Positions 35,764 to 45,845 of a stretch of 64,000 nucleotides of DNA are shown in pieces. Source of the stretch: Nocardioides sp. TF02-7 (GTDB lineage: Bacteria > Actinomycetota > Actinomycetes > Propionibacteriales > Nocardioidaceae). The DNA lies in NCBI RefSeq assembly GCF_022437945.1, contig NZ_CP092535.1, forward strand, positions 3,906,001 to 3,970,000, given 5' to 3'. The position numbers and the translations under genes are program-made. The notes beneath the pieces are model-generated. The model worked only from the letters and a program-made list of their open reading frames with translations. It was not told the DNA's origin and did not search any database. Position 1 is the stretch's first letter, and every line of letters begins with the position of its first letter.

Positions 35764-36356
35764 TCCTCCCGGGCCGCGCGCCGCAGGAGCACGATGGCCG
35801 CGGCAGTGCCGGCGGCCGCGATCAGGCCGATCATGACCGTCGAGGACCATGGTGAGTCGCGGGTGTCAGATGTGTCCGGGCCGCTCTGGTGCTCCCTGGG
35901 CGGCGTTGCGCCGGCGTCGGTCTGGTCGGTCTGTGGGCGCTCCTCGACCGACGGATCGTCCGACGGTACGTCGAAGTCGACGGCGCCCTCGATCGGGTGT
36001 CCGTCGGCGGATGTCACCCGGTAGGCGAGCCGCCACGACCGTGCTCGGTCGAGCTCGTTGGGCACGTCGGCCGTGACCCGTGCGCCGCTGACGGCAGGAT
36101 CCAATGTGATCGGATCGGTCTGGGTGCCCAAGGCAGTCAGCGTGACGGTCGCGAACTGAGCAGCGATGTCCTGGTTGAACTGAAGCTCGACCTCCGCGGG
36201 CATAGCGCGCAGGCTCGCTCCGTCGACCGGCGTCGACGACACGAGTTCGCTGTGAGCCGCGGCGGGTGCAGCCTGCCAGGTGAGCGTGAGGCCGATGAGG
36301 ATCAGCGGGGCGAGCGCGGCGAGTGCTCGCGCGGCGGTCGAAGTACGCGTCTTCAT
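35760..36356 (-). CDS. copC: CopC-family periplasmic copper-binding protein
   Basis: 198 residues. Signal peptide (LAALAPLILIGLTLTWQAAPAAA) then AHSELVSSTPVDGASL, whose mature N-terminal His is the usual Cu(II) ligand of CopC. The beta-sandwich follows (VELQFNQDIAAQFATVTL) with DGHPIEGAVDFDV near the end. A Pro/Asp-rich linker and C-terminal membrane span (STVMIGLIAAAGTAAAIVLL) anchor it. Overlap with the CopD-CtaG start indicates co-translation, matching a CopC-to-CopD copper delivery route. Confidence 0.93.
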   Translation of the reverse strand: MKTRTSTAARALAALAPLILIGLTLTWQAAPAAAHSELVSSTPVDGASLRAMPAEVELQFNQDIAAQFATVTLTALGTQTDPITLDPAVSGARVTADVPNELDRARSWRLAYRVTSADGHPIEGAVDFDVPSDDPSVEERPQTDQTDAGATPPREHQSGPDTSDTRDSPWSSTVMIGLIAAAGTAAAIVLLRRAAREE

Positions 36357-36376
36357 GGTCGGGATCGCACCTTGTC

Positions 36377-37374
36377 TCAGACTCCGGCGTAGGAGTGGAG
36401 GCCGGTGATCCACAGGTTGACGCCGAAGAAGTTGAACAGGAACGCGGCGTAACCGGCCAGGGCGAGCCAGGAAGCCCGGACCCCGCGCCAGCCGGCGGTC
36501 GCCTGCGCATGGAGATGAGCGGCGTAGAGCACCCAGGTGATGAAGGCCCATGTCTCCTTGGGGTCCCAGCCCCAATAGCGCCCCCAGGAGTTCTCGGCCC
36601 AGATGGCGCCGGCGATCACGGCGAACGTCCAGACGGGGAAGGCGAAGATGTGCGCGGCATGGGCCACCTGCTCCAGCCTCTCGCTGGCTGGCAGGATCGC
36701 GGCGTAGCGTGGCCGGGAAGTGGGGCTGTCCTCGTTGCGGGAGGCAGAGTTGCGACGCTCGGCGCGATGCCGGAGCAGGAACAGTGCCGAGGCGACAGCG
36801 CCGAGCGTGAAGACACCACCGGCGGCGATCGCCGCCGCGACATGGATCACCAGCCAGTACGAGTCCAGGACGGGCACGAGGTCGCCGGCCGGGACGTAGA
36901 GCACGGTGACGGCGAGACCCAGTGCGAGCAGCACGATGCCCACGATCCACACGCCGAACGCGCGCACGGGTTCCCTGGTGAGGAAGGCGAGGTAGGCGCC
37001 GCCGGCCGCGATGGCGCACACGAGCACGAACTCGTACATGTTGCCCCACGGGACGCGTCCGGCCGCTACGCCTCGAGTTGCCGCGCCCGCGACGTTCAGC
37101 AGGAACGCGAGAACGGTGAACGACGTACCGATTGCGCCGATCAGGCGAAGTCGGGAGCTCCCCGCGTGGACCTGAGGTGCCGTCGCCACGGCAGCCGGCG
37201 CAGTCGCCCCTGCGGCCCCGGCGACCTCGGCCGGGTCAGGTGCTCGGGGGCTCGACGGCGAACGGTCACGGCGCCGGCCGTCTCGGCGGCGTACGCCAGC
37301 ATGGCGAGCGCGTAGACCGCGATGGAGGCGTAGACCAGGTTGTTGGAGACCTGGGCCAGCGTGCCTGTGTCCAT
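36377..37374 (-). CDS. ccsB: CcsB/ResC cytochrome c synthase subunit (one frameshift)
   Basis: About 332 residues after correction. Start MDTGTLAQVSNNLVY; first span SIAVYALAMLAYAAE. The core holds the tryptophan-rich haem-handling motif WGRYWGWDPKETWAFITW and conserved His (HVAAAIAAGG, HLHAQATAG). The frame breaks in a G5 run (37246-37250); here one base appears missing. It forms the system II haem-attachment complex with ResB encoded immediately upstream. Confidence 0.88.
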
Positions 37375-37379
37375 TGTCG

Positions 37380-38989
37380 TCACCTGTGGTCGTTGTCGGG
37401 GGCCGGGGATTGGTGGCGGTCGACACCGCGGATGGCATCGACGAGTGCGCGGACCTCGCCGGGCGGTGGCCGTCGTCGCGTCAGCGAGTATCCGGCGACC
37501 TCGACGCGAGAATCGGAGCCAACGGATGCGCCGGGGGAGACCCGCACCCAGATTCGACGCCGACGGATGACCATCGATGTCGTGAGGCCGAGGAGGATCA
37601 CGATCGCCGCGACCAGGGTGATCTCCTTGCCGGGGTCGTAGGCGACCTGGAAGTTCGCGAACCGGGAGACCCCGTCGAAGGTCAGGCTGCCCTGCCCGTC
37701 GGGCAGTCTCATCGTCTCTCCGACCGAGAGCGCCTGGCTGAACGGCTGGCCGTCGCGCCTGACCTGGGTGAGACCGTCCCGGTCGAGGGTGAAGACCGAT
37801 TGCGGAACGCCGTCGTCCATGCCGAGGTCGCCGGTGTAGGCGGTCAGGAACAGTTGTGGGTCGAGCGCGTCGGGGGAACATCGAGTACGGGCCCTCCGGA
37901 CCGACATCCGCCGTGGGCAGGAAGAGGCCCTCGAAGGCGAGTTGGGTGGGCTGGGCGTCGGGCACCTTGATCACGCCGTCGGAGCTGTTGTTGGCATCGA
38001 GGGGGAGGAACAAGACCGGCCCCGTGAACACGACCTCACCATGCCCGTCGCGGACTGTCACGAGCGGTGCGTAGCCGTTCCCCGTGAGGAAGAACTTCGT
38101 CTCGTTCACGTCCAGAGGGTGGTTTGGCTGCACCGTGGCCTGTCGTTCGGTCGGATCGTCGCCCTGCTGGTAGGACAGGCGCGCGACGAACTCCTTGGGC
38201 TGCCCGACGTTCGGACCGGCTGTCTGGTACTCGACGTTGAAGTCCTCCAGCGTGAAGGCCAGTCGCTCAAGGTCGTCGACGTCGGTCCACGCGGACGGCG
38301 TGAAGACGTCGTACTGGGGAGCGGTCGTTGACGAACGTCCCGCCCTCTGCCACCGCCACGCGGCCCTCGAATCCCATGAGCTTGCCGGCGGCGATGCCCA
38401 CGAGCAGCACGAGCAGGGAGAGGTGGAACGACAGGTTGCCGACCTCCCGCAGGTAGCCCCGCTCGGCCCGGACCTCGGTGCCGGTGACGACGACCCGGAA
38501 CCGGCGCGTTCGCAGGTGGCGTGCCGCTCGGTCGAGGATCTCGGCGTGCTCGGTCCCGGCTTGCCAGGCGTGGTGATCCTCCATGCGCGCGAGGTTGCGT
38601 GGAGCAGGTGGGGGCGCGCTCCGCACGGAACGCCACAGGCGCAGCGATCGCGGAAGCACGCACCCGGTCATCGAGATCAGGAGCAGGACATAGACGGCGG
38701 CGAACCATGCGGAGGCATAGACGTCGAAGAACCCGATCCGGTCCAGCCACGGCGCGAGGTCGGGGTGTTTCTGGAAGTACTGCTGGACGGCGGCGGGGTC
38801 CGTGGCGACGTTGCGTTGAGGGAACAGTGATCCGGGAATGGCGGCGAGTGCGAGGAGCGCGAGCAGGATCAGCGCCGTCCGCATCGACGTCAGTGTCCGC
38901 CAGGCCCAACGGAGCCAACCCCAGGAGACGGTACGGGGCCTCTGGTCGGCTGCACTCGATTCCGGGCGGTCGAGATCCTGGTCGATCAT
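37380..38989 (-). CDS. resB: ResB/Ccs1 cytochrome c biogenesis protein (two frameshifts)
   Basis: About 535 residues after correction. Spans near residue 40 (MRTALILLALLALAAIPGSL), 85-100, 185-205 and a C-terminal one (ITLVAAIVILLGLTTSMVI), with a large extracytoplasmic loop containing FTLEDFNVEYQ and NETKFFLTGNGYAP. PQRNVATDPAA after span one is typical of ResB. Breaks: G4 at 38316-38319 and G5 at 37872-37876, each one base too long. It is coupled to the TlpA/ResA gene upstream and to ccsB downstream. Confidence 0.87.
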
Positions 38990-39567
38990 CGTGGCGCCCC
39001 CGAGCCGTTCAGCGTGTCGGTGATGAGTGTCGTCAGCGTGGTCTCATCGACGGGCCCGATGACCCGCGCCGCCAGCCGGCCCTCAGCGTCGACGACCATG
39101 GTGCTCGGCACGGCGCTCGGCGGCAGGGCCGGGCCGAACGCCAGCAGCGCCGCACCGGAGGTGCCGGTGGTGAGGCTCGGGTATTCGATCTCGTACCGTT
39201 CCTCGAAGGCGCGGGCTGCAGCATCGTTGTCGCGGACGTTGATTCCGATGAACCGGACTCCCAGTTCGCTGGTCTCCTCGGCGACGCGACGTAACACGGG
39301 TGCCTCGGTCCGGCATGGTGCGCACCAGGAGCCCCACACGTTGTAGACGGTCACCTGTCCGGCAAATTCGCGGCTGTCGAACGAGGTGCCGTCGAGCAGG
39401 GTCCCGGATATCGGTTTGATCTCCTGCCGGTCCGTTATGGCGATCTCGTCCACGACGCTGTCCGTTGCGGTCGGGGAACCGCCCGCATTGGCCCCACAGG
39501 CCGAAAGAAGGGCGACAGTGGACAGCAGGAGTACCCTGAAGCCGCGACGCTGGCTGTCCCTGGTCAT
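38986..39567 (-). CDS. TlpA/ResA-type thiol-disulfide lipoprotein
   Basis: 193 residues. Lipoprotein signal (VLLLSTVALLSACG) and a thioredoxin-fold domain with the redox pair WGSWCAPCRTEAPVL, and the cis-Pro strand PSAVPSTMVVDAEG. This is the apocytochrome c thiol reductant of system II, normally kept reduced by CcdA. ATG overlaps the DUF305 stop (ATGA), and its own stop overlaps the ResB start. Confidence 0.93.
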   Translation of the reverse strand: MTRDSQRRGFRVLLLSTVALLSACGANAGGSPTATDSVVDEIAITDRQEIKPISGTLLDGTSFDSREFAGQVTVYNVWGSWCAPCRTEAPVLRRVAEETSELGVRFIGINVRDNDAAARAFEERYEIEYPSLTTGTSGAALLAFGPALPPSAVPSTMVVDAEGRLAARVIGPVDETTLTTLITDTLNGSGAPR

Positions 39568-40229
39568 TCCAGGGGACCGCCGCGGTCGTCGAGAAGCCGC
39601 AGCAACAGCTGGAGCTCTGCGCTCTGCGCCTCGACGATGCGCGCGGCCAGCGTCCGGACCCACGGGTCATCGGCATTCGCGGACGCATCCTCGGCCATGG
39701 GCAAGCCGCCGCGATGGTGGTCGATCATCAGGTCGAGGAAGAGTCGCTCAGCCGGGCGTCCGCGCAACCCGCGCAACTGGTCGAGGTCGGCTTGACTGGC
39801 CATCCCGGGCATGCTCATGGCGGTGGGCGAGTCTGTGCCCATGCCGTCCATCTGGGCGTGCGGGTCGTCGGCTGGGCTATTGGATGGCTCCATCCACGCC
39901 ATCGGCTCGGAGTTGGTCTGCGACTGCCCCCAGCTGGCCAGCAGACCGTACATCTGCCCGATCTGATGCTGCTGGGTCAGTTCGATGTCGAGGGCGAGGT
40001 TCCGGATCTCCTCGTCCTCGGTGCGGTCGCGGATGAGCACCGCCATCTCGACGGCTTGGGCGTGGTGCGCCTGCATGTCTTGCAGGAAGCCGACGTCGAC
40101 TGCGGAGACTCCGACCGGCTCGGGATCGTCGTCGATCATCATGCCGGCGATGACGCCGGCGCCAGCCAGCGCGACGGCAGCGACGACCACGAAGACGACG
40201 ATCGCGGGACCGGCCCGGAAAAGGCGCAC
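39564..40229 (-). CDS. DUF305-family membrane-anchored protein
   Basis: 221 residues. N-terminal span (AIVVFVVVAAVALAGAGVIAG) then two DUF305 half-repeats: FLQDMQAHHAQAVEMAVLIR and FLDLMIDHHRGGLPMAED, separated by a Met-rich loop (MDGMGTDSPTAMSMPGM). Third DUF305 protein of the window. It lies between the DUF3105 and TlpA genes and probably sequesters Cu or Ag at the membrane surface. Confidence 0.92.
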   Translation of the reverse strand: MRLFRAGPAIVVFVVVAAVALAGAGVIAGMMIDDDPEPVGVSAVDVGFLQDMQAHHAQAVEMAVLIRDRTEDEEIRNLALDIELTQQHQIGQMYGLLASWGQSQTNSEPMAWMEPSNSPADDPHAQMDGMGTDSPTAMSMPGMASQADLDQLRGLRGRPAERLFLDLMIDHHRGGLPMAEDASANADDPWVRTLAARIVEAQSAELQLLLRLLDDRGGPLE

Positions 40230-40241
40230 TGGTGGAATCGG

Positions 40242-40853
40242 TCATCCGCCCATCCCGCCGGTGCACGGCGCACCCGGCTCCGGCGTCTGCGGGCCCTGCG
40301 CGTAGCTGGTGATGAACTGGTTGAGGCGCTCGTCGTCGGCGGTGTCGAGTGGCAGCTGGACACCCCAGGCGGTCGCGACGACCGGCGAGTCCATTTCGGC
40401 AACGGGGGAGACGAGCACGTAGCCGTTGCTGTCGGCCGCGGCGGACAGCAGTTCGACCTGCTCGGTCTCGAGAGAGGGGTCGTAGGCGATCCACACTGCG
40501 CCGTGCTCAAGGGAGTGGACGGCCATCTCCGGCGTGATCGGCTCGGCGTAGGCGCCACAGTTCATCCACACCGGGGCGTGATCGCCGCCGACCGGGGGAT
40601 TTTGCGGGTAGTCGACGGTGCCCTCGACATGGTTCCTGGTCAGGTCGTCGTACTCGACGATGCCTTCCACGCCCGCGCCGGCAGCCGATTCGTCCACCGG
40701 GTCCGGCGCCTGGTCGTCAGCCGAGCTGCCGCACCCGCTGAGCGTCGCCGGGCCGAGAACCAGCAGGGCCAGCGCAGCCACTCGCGCTCGAGGGTGACGG
40801 CCGGAGGCCTGACGGGAGGTGCGGGTGGTCATCCACGCTGGTGCCACGGTCAT
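40242..40853 (-). CDS. DUF3105-family lipoprotein
   Basis: 203 residues from ATG 40853 (ATG 40832 is an alternative). Hydrophobic signal ending in the lipobox LSGCG. The mature domain contains NPPVGGDHAPVWMNCGAY and MAVHSLEHGAVWIAYDP, the conserved His/Cys signature of DUF3105. Function is unknown. It is the first gene of the minus-strand operon starting at the BlaI-type operator 40916-40933 and leads into DUF305, TlpA, ResB, CcsB, CopC and CopD-CtaG. Confidence 0.88.
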   Translation of the reverse strand: MTVAPAWMTTRTSRQASGRHPRARVAALALLVLGPATLSGCGSSADDQAPDPVDESAAGAGVEGIVEYDDLTRNHVEGTVDYPQNPPVGGDHAPVWMNCGAYAEPITPEMAVHSLEHGAVWIAYDPSLETEQVELLSAAADSNGYVLVSPVAEMDSPVVATAWGVQLPLDTADDERLNQFITSYAQGPQTPEPGAPCTGGMGG

Positions 40854-40915
40854 CGTCCTGTCGTTCGGGTGCGGGGCGGTGGGTCGTCGCCAGTAGGTGA
40901 CTCGGCGAGTCGGAG

Positions 40916-40933
40916 TACTACTGTACGTAGTAG
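40916..40933. promoter_or_regulatory. BlaI-type operator, site 2 (best palindrome)
   Basis: TACTACTGTACGTAGTAG contains the perfect inverted repeat TACTAC/GTAGTA around TGTAC, the classical MecI/BlaI operator form. It lies midway in the 131-bp divergent promoter between the DUF3105 operon (minus) and the TlpA-Lnt operon (plus), so one repressor could control both. Confidence 0.8.
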
Positions 40934-40984
40934 TGAAGGGATTCGCGATCCGGGGTTGGGCGACGAGACGGTAGGGGCGGTGGG

Positions 40985-41600
40985 ATGCGCAAGGCGGACG
41001 GGCGCGGGGGGCGCACGATGGGCTCCGTGGTGCCTCCTGGTGTCCGTGCTTGTCTTGGTGGCGGGGTGCGCGGCGCCCTCCGGTGTGCCGTCGAGCGAAC
41101 GCGCAACGATCCACGTCGAACCTGTGGCGGTTCCCGGCATCGAGGGCTGCGGGAGGCTCGCGCAGGGCACGCCGCCGTCGTCGGACAGTGAGGAGCGGCT
41201 GCCAGAGGTCAGCCTGCCGTGTCTGACAGAGGACCGCTCGGTCGACCTGACCCGACTCGGCGATGGCCGGCCGATGGTGGTCAACCTCTGGGCATCCTGG
41301 TGTGGGCCGTGCCGTGAGGAGATGCCGCGTCTGGCGGAGGCCTCCCGGGAGACCAAGAGCGTCGGGTTCGTCGGCATCAACACGCAGGACGATCCCGAGT
41401 TCGCGGCTTCTTTCCTCGCCGGTGGCGACGTCCGCTACCCGCAGCTCGTCGACGTCGACGGTGCCGTGCTCGACAGCACTCGGGTCCCGGGGCTGCCCGT
41501 CACGTTGGGCGTCGACGCCGACGGAGCCGTCGTGGGGCGCATTGTCGGAGAGGCCTCCGCGGAGGAGTTGGCGGACCTGATCGCATCGGTCGGTGGCTAG
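40985..41600 (+). CDS. Second TlpA/ResA-type thiol-disulfide lipoprotein (one frameshift)
   Basis: About 204 residues after correction. MRKADGRGG continues, after removal of one G from the G6 run at 41006-41011, into a signal peptide (WCLLVSVLVLVAGC) with a lipobox Cys. The thioredoxin domain carries VNLWASWCGPCREEMPRLAE and VPGLPVTLGVDADG. It is divergent from the DUF3105 operon across the BlaI-type operator. Confidence 0.88.
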
Positions 41601-41676
41601 GGGATGTCGGACCTCGTCATGGTCGCGAGCGCCGCTGCGCCCCTCGCCCCCGTCGAAGGATGCGGGAGACCGCGCG

Positions 41677-43203
41677 ATGCGGCGACGGGCATCGTGGTGG
41701 AGGTTTCCGCTCGCTCTATTGGCCGGGCTCGCCTGCGCGGCTGCGGGTGCCCCGCTCGAGCTGCGTTGGCTGCTTCCGCTGGGCGTCGGCGCCGTGGTCT
41801 GCGCGCTGCACAGGGTCGATGCCTGGCGCGGGGGAATCCTTGGCTACGCGTTCGGACTCGGCTACACCCTCGCGCTGGTGGCGTGGATGCGGGTGATCGG
41901 GTTCGACGCCTGGCTCCTCGTCAGTGCTGTTGTCGCTTCCTATTACGCGCTTCTCGGTGCTGGCGTCGCGCTCCTGACGCGCCTGCCGGGATGGCCGCTG
42001 TGGGTGGCTGCGTGGTGGGTTGCGGTGGAAACCGCCATGTCCGCGTGGCCGCTCGGCGGGTTTCCGTGGACGCGCCTGGCGTGGTCGACCCTCGACACGC
42101 CCTTTGCGACGTGGCTTCCGTGGGTCGGCGCATCCGGGGTCAGCTTCCTCGTTGTCGTATGCGGGGCTGCGCTGGGGGCTCTCCTCGTCACCGAGCGTAG
42201 GCGTGCGGCCGTGCGTGCTGTCGCGGTTGTCGCAGCTGGTCTCGCGCTCCCGGCCGTGGTCCAGCCGGCCTCGATGGGGCAGGGCTGGCAAGAGGGCGTC
42301 CCGACCGCGGGGGTCGCCGCGGTGCAGGGCGACGTGCCCGGGGAAGGGAACGACGTCGTCGCCGTCCACCGCGAGGTCACTCGGAATCATGTCGACGCGA
42401 CGATCGACCTCGCACGACGTGTTGAGCGGGGAGAAGCTGACAAGCCGGATTTCGTGGTCTGGCCGGAGAACTCGACCGCGGTCGACCCGTTCAAGGACTC
42501 CGACACCACGACGGGGATCGACGCTGCCGCCGCCGCCATCGGAGTACCCGTGCTGGTGGGGGCCATCGTGGACGGTGATCGGCCCGACGAGGTTCTCAAC
42601 CAGGGGCTGGTGTGGGATCCGGATGGGTCGGTCGGGGAGCGATACACGAAGCATCACCCCGTTCCGTTCGGCGAGTACGTGCCCTTCCGGGACCAACTGG
42701 CCGGACTCCAGATCGGCCGTCTCGACATGGTTCCGCGCGACATGGTGCCGGGCACCAGGACCGAGCCCCTCGACATCTCCGGGGTTCGTGTCGCCGACCT
42801 CATCTGCTTCGACGTCGCCTACGACGACAGCCTGATCGGTCAGGTCCGCAACGGCGCGCAGATGATCAGCGTGCAGACCAGCAACGCGTCCTTCACCGGC
42901 ACCGCGCAGCTGGAGCAGCAGTTCGCGATCACCCGGCTGCGGGCCCTGGAGACCGGACGCGCCGTCGTTGTCGCCTCCACCAACGGCATCAGCGGGGTGA
43001 TCGGCCCCGACGGTCAGGTGGTCGAACGCCTCCCGCTGCGAACAACCGCGGTGGCACTTGCCAGCGTCCCGCTCGTTGAGCGGCAGACGCTAGCGACGCG
43101 GTATGGGGCGATGATCCGAACGGGTCTGTGCCTCGTCGGTGCCGGGGCGGTTCTGGCCGGGGCGCTCCTAGCGCGGAGCCGATGCGCAGGCGGGGCGCGA
43201 TGA
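41677..43203 (+). CDS. lnt: Apolipoprotein N-acyltransferase
   Basis: 508 residues, intact. N-terminal multi-span domain (about residues 10-190) and a C-terminal nitrilase-like domain with the catalytic triad: Glu in VVWPENSTA, Lys in GERYTKHHPVPFGEYVPF, and Cys in VADLICFDVAYDD. It N-acylates lipoproteins at the membrane. The block encodes several lipoproteins (TlpA, DUF305, DUF3105, cupredoxin-like), so an element-borne Lnt would serve them. The ATG at 41677 was chosen over an upstream open stretch without hydrophobic character. Confidence 0.93.
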   Translation: MRRRASWWRFPLALLAGLACAAAGAPLELRWLLPLGVGAVVCALHRVDAWRGGILGYAFGLGYTLALVAWMRVIGFDAWLLVSAVVASYYALLGAGVALLTRLPGWPLWVAAWWVAVETAMSAWPLGGFPWTRLAWSTLDTPFATWLPWVGASGVSFLVVVCGAALGALLVTERRRAAVRAVAVVAAGLALPAVVQPASMGQGWQEGVPTAGVAAVQGDVPGEGNDVVAVHREVTRNHVDATIDLARRVERGEADKPDFVVWPENSTAVDPFKDSDTTTGIDAAAAAIGVPVLVGAIVDGDRPDEVLNQGLVWDPDGSVGERYTKHHPVPFGEYVPFRDQLAGLQIGRLDMVPRDMVPGTRTEPLDISGVRVADLICFDVAYDDSLIGQVRNGAQMISVQTSNASFTGTAQLEQQFAITRLRALETGRAVVVASTNGISGVIGPDGQVVERLPLRTTAVALASVPLVERQTLATRYGAMIRTGLCLVGAGAVLAGALLARSRCAGGAR

Positions 43204-44030
43204 CCGGGCGCCATCGCGCCGAACCGGTTCGGGCCGGTCGGCGGAGGAAGCCGCGGCGGCGGCGTACGCCCGCTGTTCTCGCTGGGGCGGCGGGCGTCCT
43301 CGGCACGGTCGTATGCGCATACGTGATGACATCCGCGGCCGATCCCAGCCGGATCGACGCGGAGACCGGTCCAGCGACACCCACCGCGACACCGACACTG
43401 TCAGGCGTGCCGCTTCGCACAGCCAAGCCCTCGCCACGGGCGAGCGCTCAGGCCGACGGCCGGCCGGACCGGCGGAAGCGGAGGCCCAGCTCGGCCGAAG
43501 CCGGCGTCCGCGTGCCGGAGGAGGGCCCCGGGAGGTTCGAGATCGCGCCAGGGTCGACAGGTTCCACTGGCGCGGGCCAGCTCGTGACCTACACCGTCGA
43601 GGTGGAGGTCGGAGTTCCGTTGGCTGCGCGGAAGGCAGCGGGCATCGTGGACGCGACACTTACCGATCCGCGGGGCTGGACCGCGGGCGACACGCGCGCG
43701 CTGCAACGCGTCGCAGGCGATGCTGACGTCCGGGTGCTCCTGGCCACACCGGGAACCACTGATGCGCTGTGTGCCCCCTTGGACACTGGCGGCCGACTCT
43801 CGTGCCGCAACGGCGGCCTCGTCGTGCTCAATGCCTGGCGATGGGTGAACGGCGCTGCGACGTACGACGACCTTGACGACTATCGCCGCTACCTCGTTAA
43901 CCACGAGTTCGGCCACGCCCTGGGCAACGACCATGAGTACTGCCCGAACCCAGGTGATCCAGCCCCCGTCATGGTCCAGCAGACCAAGAGCCTCGAGGGG
44001 TGCCGGCCGAACCCGTGGCCGTTCCCCTGA
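43200..44030 (+). CDS. DUF3152-family exported metalloprotease-like protein
   Basis: 276 residues, ATG overlapping the Lnt stop. Basic N-terminus and one span (TPAVLAGAAGVLGTVVCAYV), then a Pro/Ser/Thr linker, and a C-terminal domain with YTVEVEVGVPLAARKAAGIV, DPRGWTAGDTRALQRVA and YLVNHEFGHALGNDHEYC. The HExxH-like HEFGH and following His suggest a zinc site, and family members are usually secreted. Third gene of the plus-strand TlpA-Lnt operon. Confidence 0.85.
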   Translation: MTGRHRAEPVRAGRRRKPRRRRTPAVLAGAAGVLGTVVCAYVMTSAADPSRIDAETGPATPTATPTLSGVPLRTAKPSPRASAQADGRPDRRKRRPSSAEAGVRVPEEGPGRFEIAPGSTGSTGAGQLVTYTVEVEVGVPLAARKAAGIVDATLTDPRGWTAGDTRALQRVAGDADVRVLLATPGTTDALCAPLDTGGRLSCRNGGLVVLNAWRWVNGAATYDDLDDYRRYLVNHEFGHALGNDHEYCPNPGDPAPVMVQQTKSLEGCRPNPWPFP

Positions 44031-44080
44031 GGAGGAACGGCCACGGAGCACATCCACAGTGGATGCACCGCTACGCGTAG

Positions 44081-45401
44081 CTACAGACCGAACAGCAGGT
44101 AGAGCCCGGCGAAGGTGTAGCCGACCATGACGAACAGCAGCGGAAGCTGTGCGGTGGCGTGATCCCGGGAGGGAAGCAGGCTGATCGCTCGGTCGTGTGC
44201 GGCGATGACGCCCAGGACGTGGCCCGTCACGATCGCGAGGACCTTGATCGTGGCCAGCAGGGTGGGATGCAGCGACAGCCACAGGTCGACCTGGCGATCG
44301 GCCGTGCCGAACAGGTTCATCCCGGTGCCCAGCGGGTCGCTGGCCTGGATGAGCGTGAACTGTCCGGTCTCGACGAGGAGAGTCAGGTAGTGGGCCACCA
44401 TGTAGCCCACGATGATCGGCACCAGGGAATGTGCGAGCCGACCGGGCATCTCGCGCCCCGCTACCCGCGCCGACCCGGACGGTAGCGCTGTCGCCAGCCA
44501 GAACAACACGCCGACCACGGCACACACGCCCACCAACAGCGCAGTCTCGACCGCGGTGATGTCCAGCGAGCTGGACTGGGTGAACCGGAGCCACGTCGTA
44601 GACGCCGCGAAGCTGTCGAACGCGGTCGAGCCGAGCAACACCGCAGTCACCGCGAGCAGCCCCGGCTTCACCGGCGTGCCCGCGAGGTTTCGCAGCGGGC
44701 TGACCGCCTCGATCGCCCCCGCGTCGTTGCGACGCCATATCGAGAGCCGGGACACCAACGTGGAGTACACCTCGAAGGGGTCGGCCTGCTCGAACCACGG
44801 GGCACCGAACACGATCCCACCCACGACCGCGATTGCGAGGTAGGCGAGGAACCACATTGACACCACTGCGAGCGTCGTGCCGTCGGGAGAGACCAGTTCG
44901 ATCCAGGTGAAGGTGAGCAAAGCCCCCGCCGCTGGCCAGTATCCCAGCCACGCCGGCAGTCCCCCGTACTCCCCGTCGGGGGTCAATGCGCAACGCCGAC
45001 GCGACCACGAACGCGATACTCCTGGCGGGACTGATCGCCTTGATCGCGGGGCCGAGCGCCAGCGAGGCCGGGACCAGCCCGACCCACAGAAGCACGTAGG
45101 CGATGCCGAACACGGGGTTGCTGGCCGGGTCATCCTGCCCGGCGAGCGCGGCCCACGCCGCGAAGCCGAGAACGAGCAGACCGAAGACCCGCAAGGCGAA
45201 TCGTGTCGGCCGGGCGTCGATGATGCGCGTGATCGCCAGGGCGAGAACGCGAGGGCCGTCCGTGCTCTCGAATCGGGGCGCGCGCCAGGCGAGCAGCAGC
45301 ACCGTGAACGAGACCGTCAGCGCGGCGGATCCGCCGATCACGGCACTCGAGGCGGAGATCGGCAGGTCGCTGCCGCCCCCTAGACCGTGGGCCGAGAGCA
45401 C
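44081..45401 (-). CDS. Multi-spanning membrane protein of unknown function, paralogue A (one frameshift)
   Basis: About 439 residues after correction, GTG start, around ten spans. Conserved blocks shared with the protein at 48990: EAHGLGG/SAHGLGG N-terminus, DPFEVYSTLVSRLS, NLAGTPVKPGLLAV, SLAHSLVPIIVGYMVAHY, HPTLLATIKVLAIVTGHV and the terminal GLYLLF. Several His residues lie in or near spans, so haem or copper binding is possible. A G5 run at 44978-44982 is one base too long. It lies 2 bp from a cupredoxin-like lipoprotein gene upstream. No named family recognised. Confidence 0.72.
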
Positions 45402-45403
45402 GT

Positions 45404-45845
45404 CTACCGCACCTCGACGACGGCGACGACCGCCTCGGAGTCGTGCTCCTCGATCTCCACCGTTCCGGGAGTCCGGATCGTCAGTTCCTTGGTCGACCGG
45501 CCGGCCTCGAACTCGACGTACTGCTCCGGCTTGGAGTGGACGTGGAGCTCGCCGGCGCGGTCAGTCTCGAGGGTGATGGTGATGGGATCGCCGGCAGAGA
45601 CAGTGATCTGCTCGGCGTTCGGCCCCACGTCGGTGCCGCTGATGGTGACGGCGAGGGTCGGGCCGGACGGCTCCTCGGTCGGCGGGGCAGACGTCGGGGG
45701 GCTCGGCCGTCGTCGACGATGTTGGTGCGGTCGGCGCTGGGGTCGGGCTGGAGTCGGTCCCGTTCTCAGCCGGGCCGGCGCATGCGCTGAGGACTAGCCC
45801 GGCAATCAAGGCGGCGGCAGGCAGGGTGAAACCACGCTTGGTTAT
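45404..45845 (-). CDS. Cupredoxin-like lipoprotein (one frameshift, unusual start)
   Basis: About 146 residues after correction. TKRGFTLPAAALIAGLVLSACAG is a lipoprotein signal, followed by a Pro/Thr/Ser linker and a compact beta domain: AEQITVSAGDPITITLETDR, GELHVHSKPEQYVEFEAG, TPGTVEIEEHDSEAVVAVVEVR, which looks like a small cupredoxin fold with His ligands. The only well-spaced start after GGAG is an ATA codon at 45845; TTG 45809 is the fallback. A G6 run at 45696-45701 is one base too long. Confidence 0.65.

Noticed and set aside
39714..40984. N-terminal extension of the plus-strand TlpA frame by about 400 residues
   Set aside because: It is antisense to DUF305 and DUF3105 genes; the real start is ATG 40985 with one base too many in the G6 run.
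43401..44980. Long continuation of the membrane-protein frame antisense to DUF3152
   Set aside because: The conserved C-terminus of the membrane protein is in another frame up to 44081; the continuation arises from the extra base at 44978-44982.
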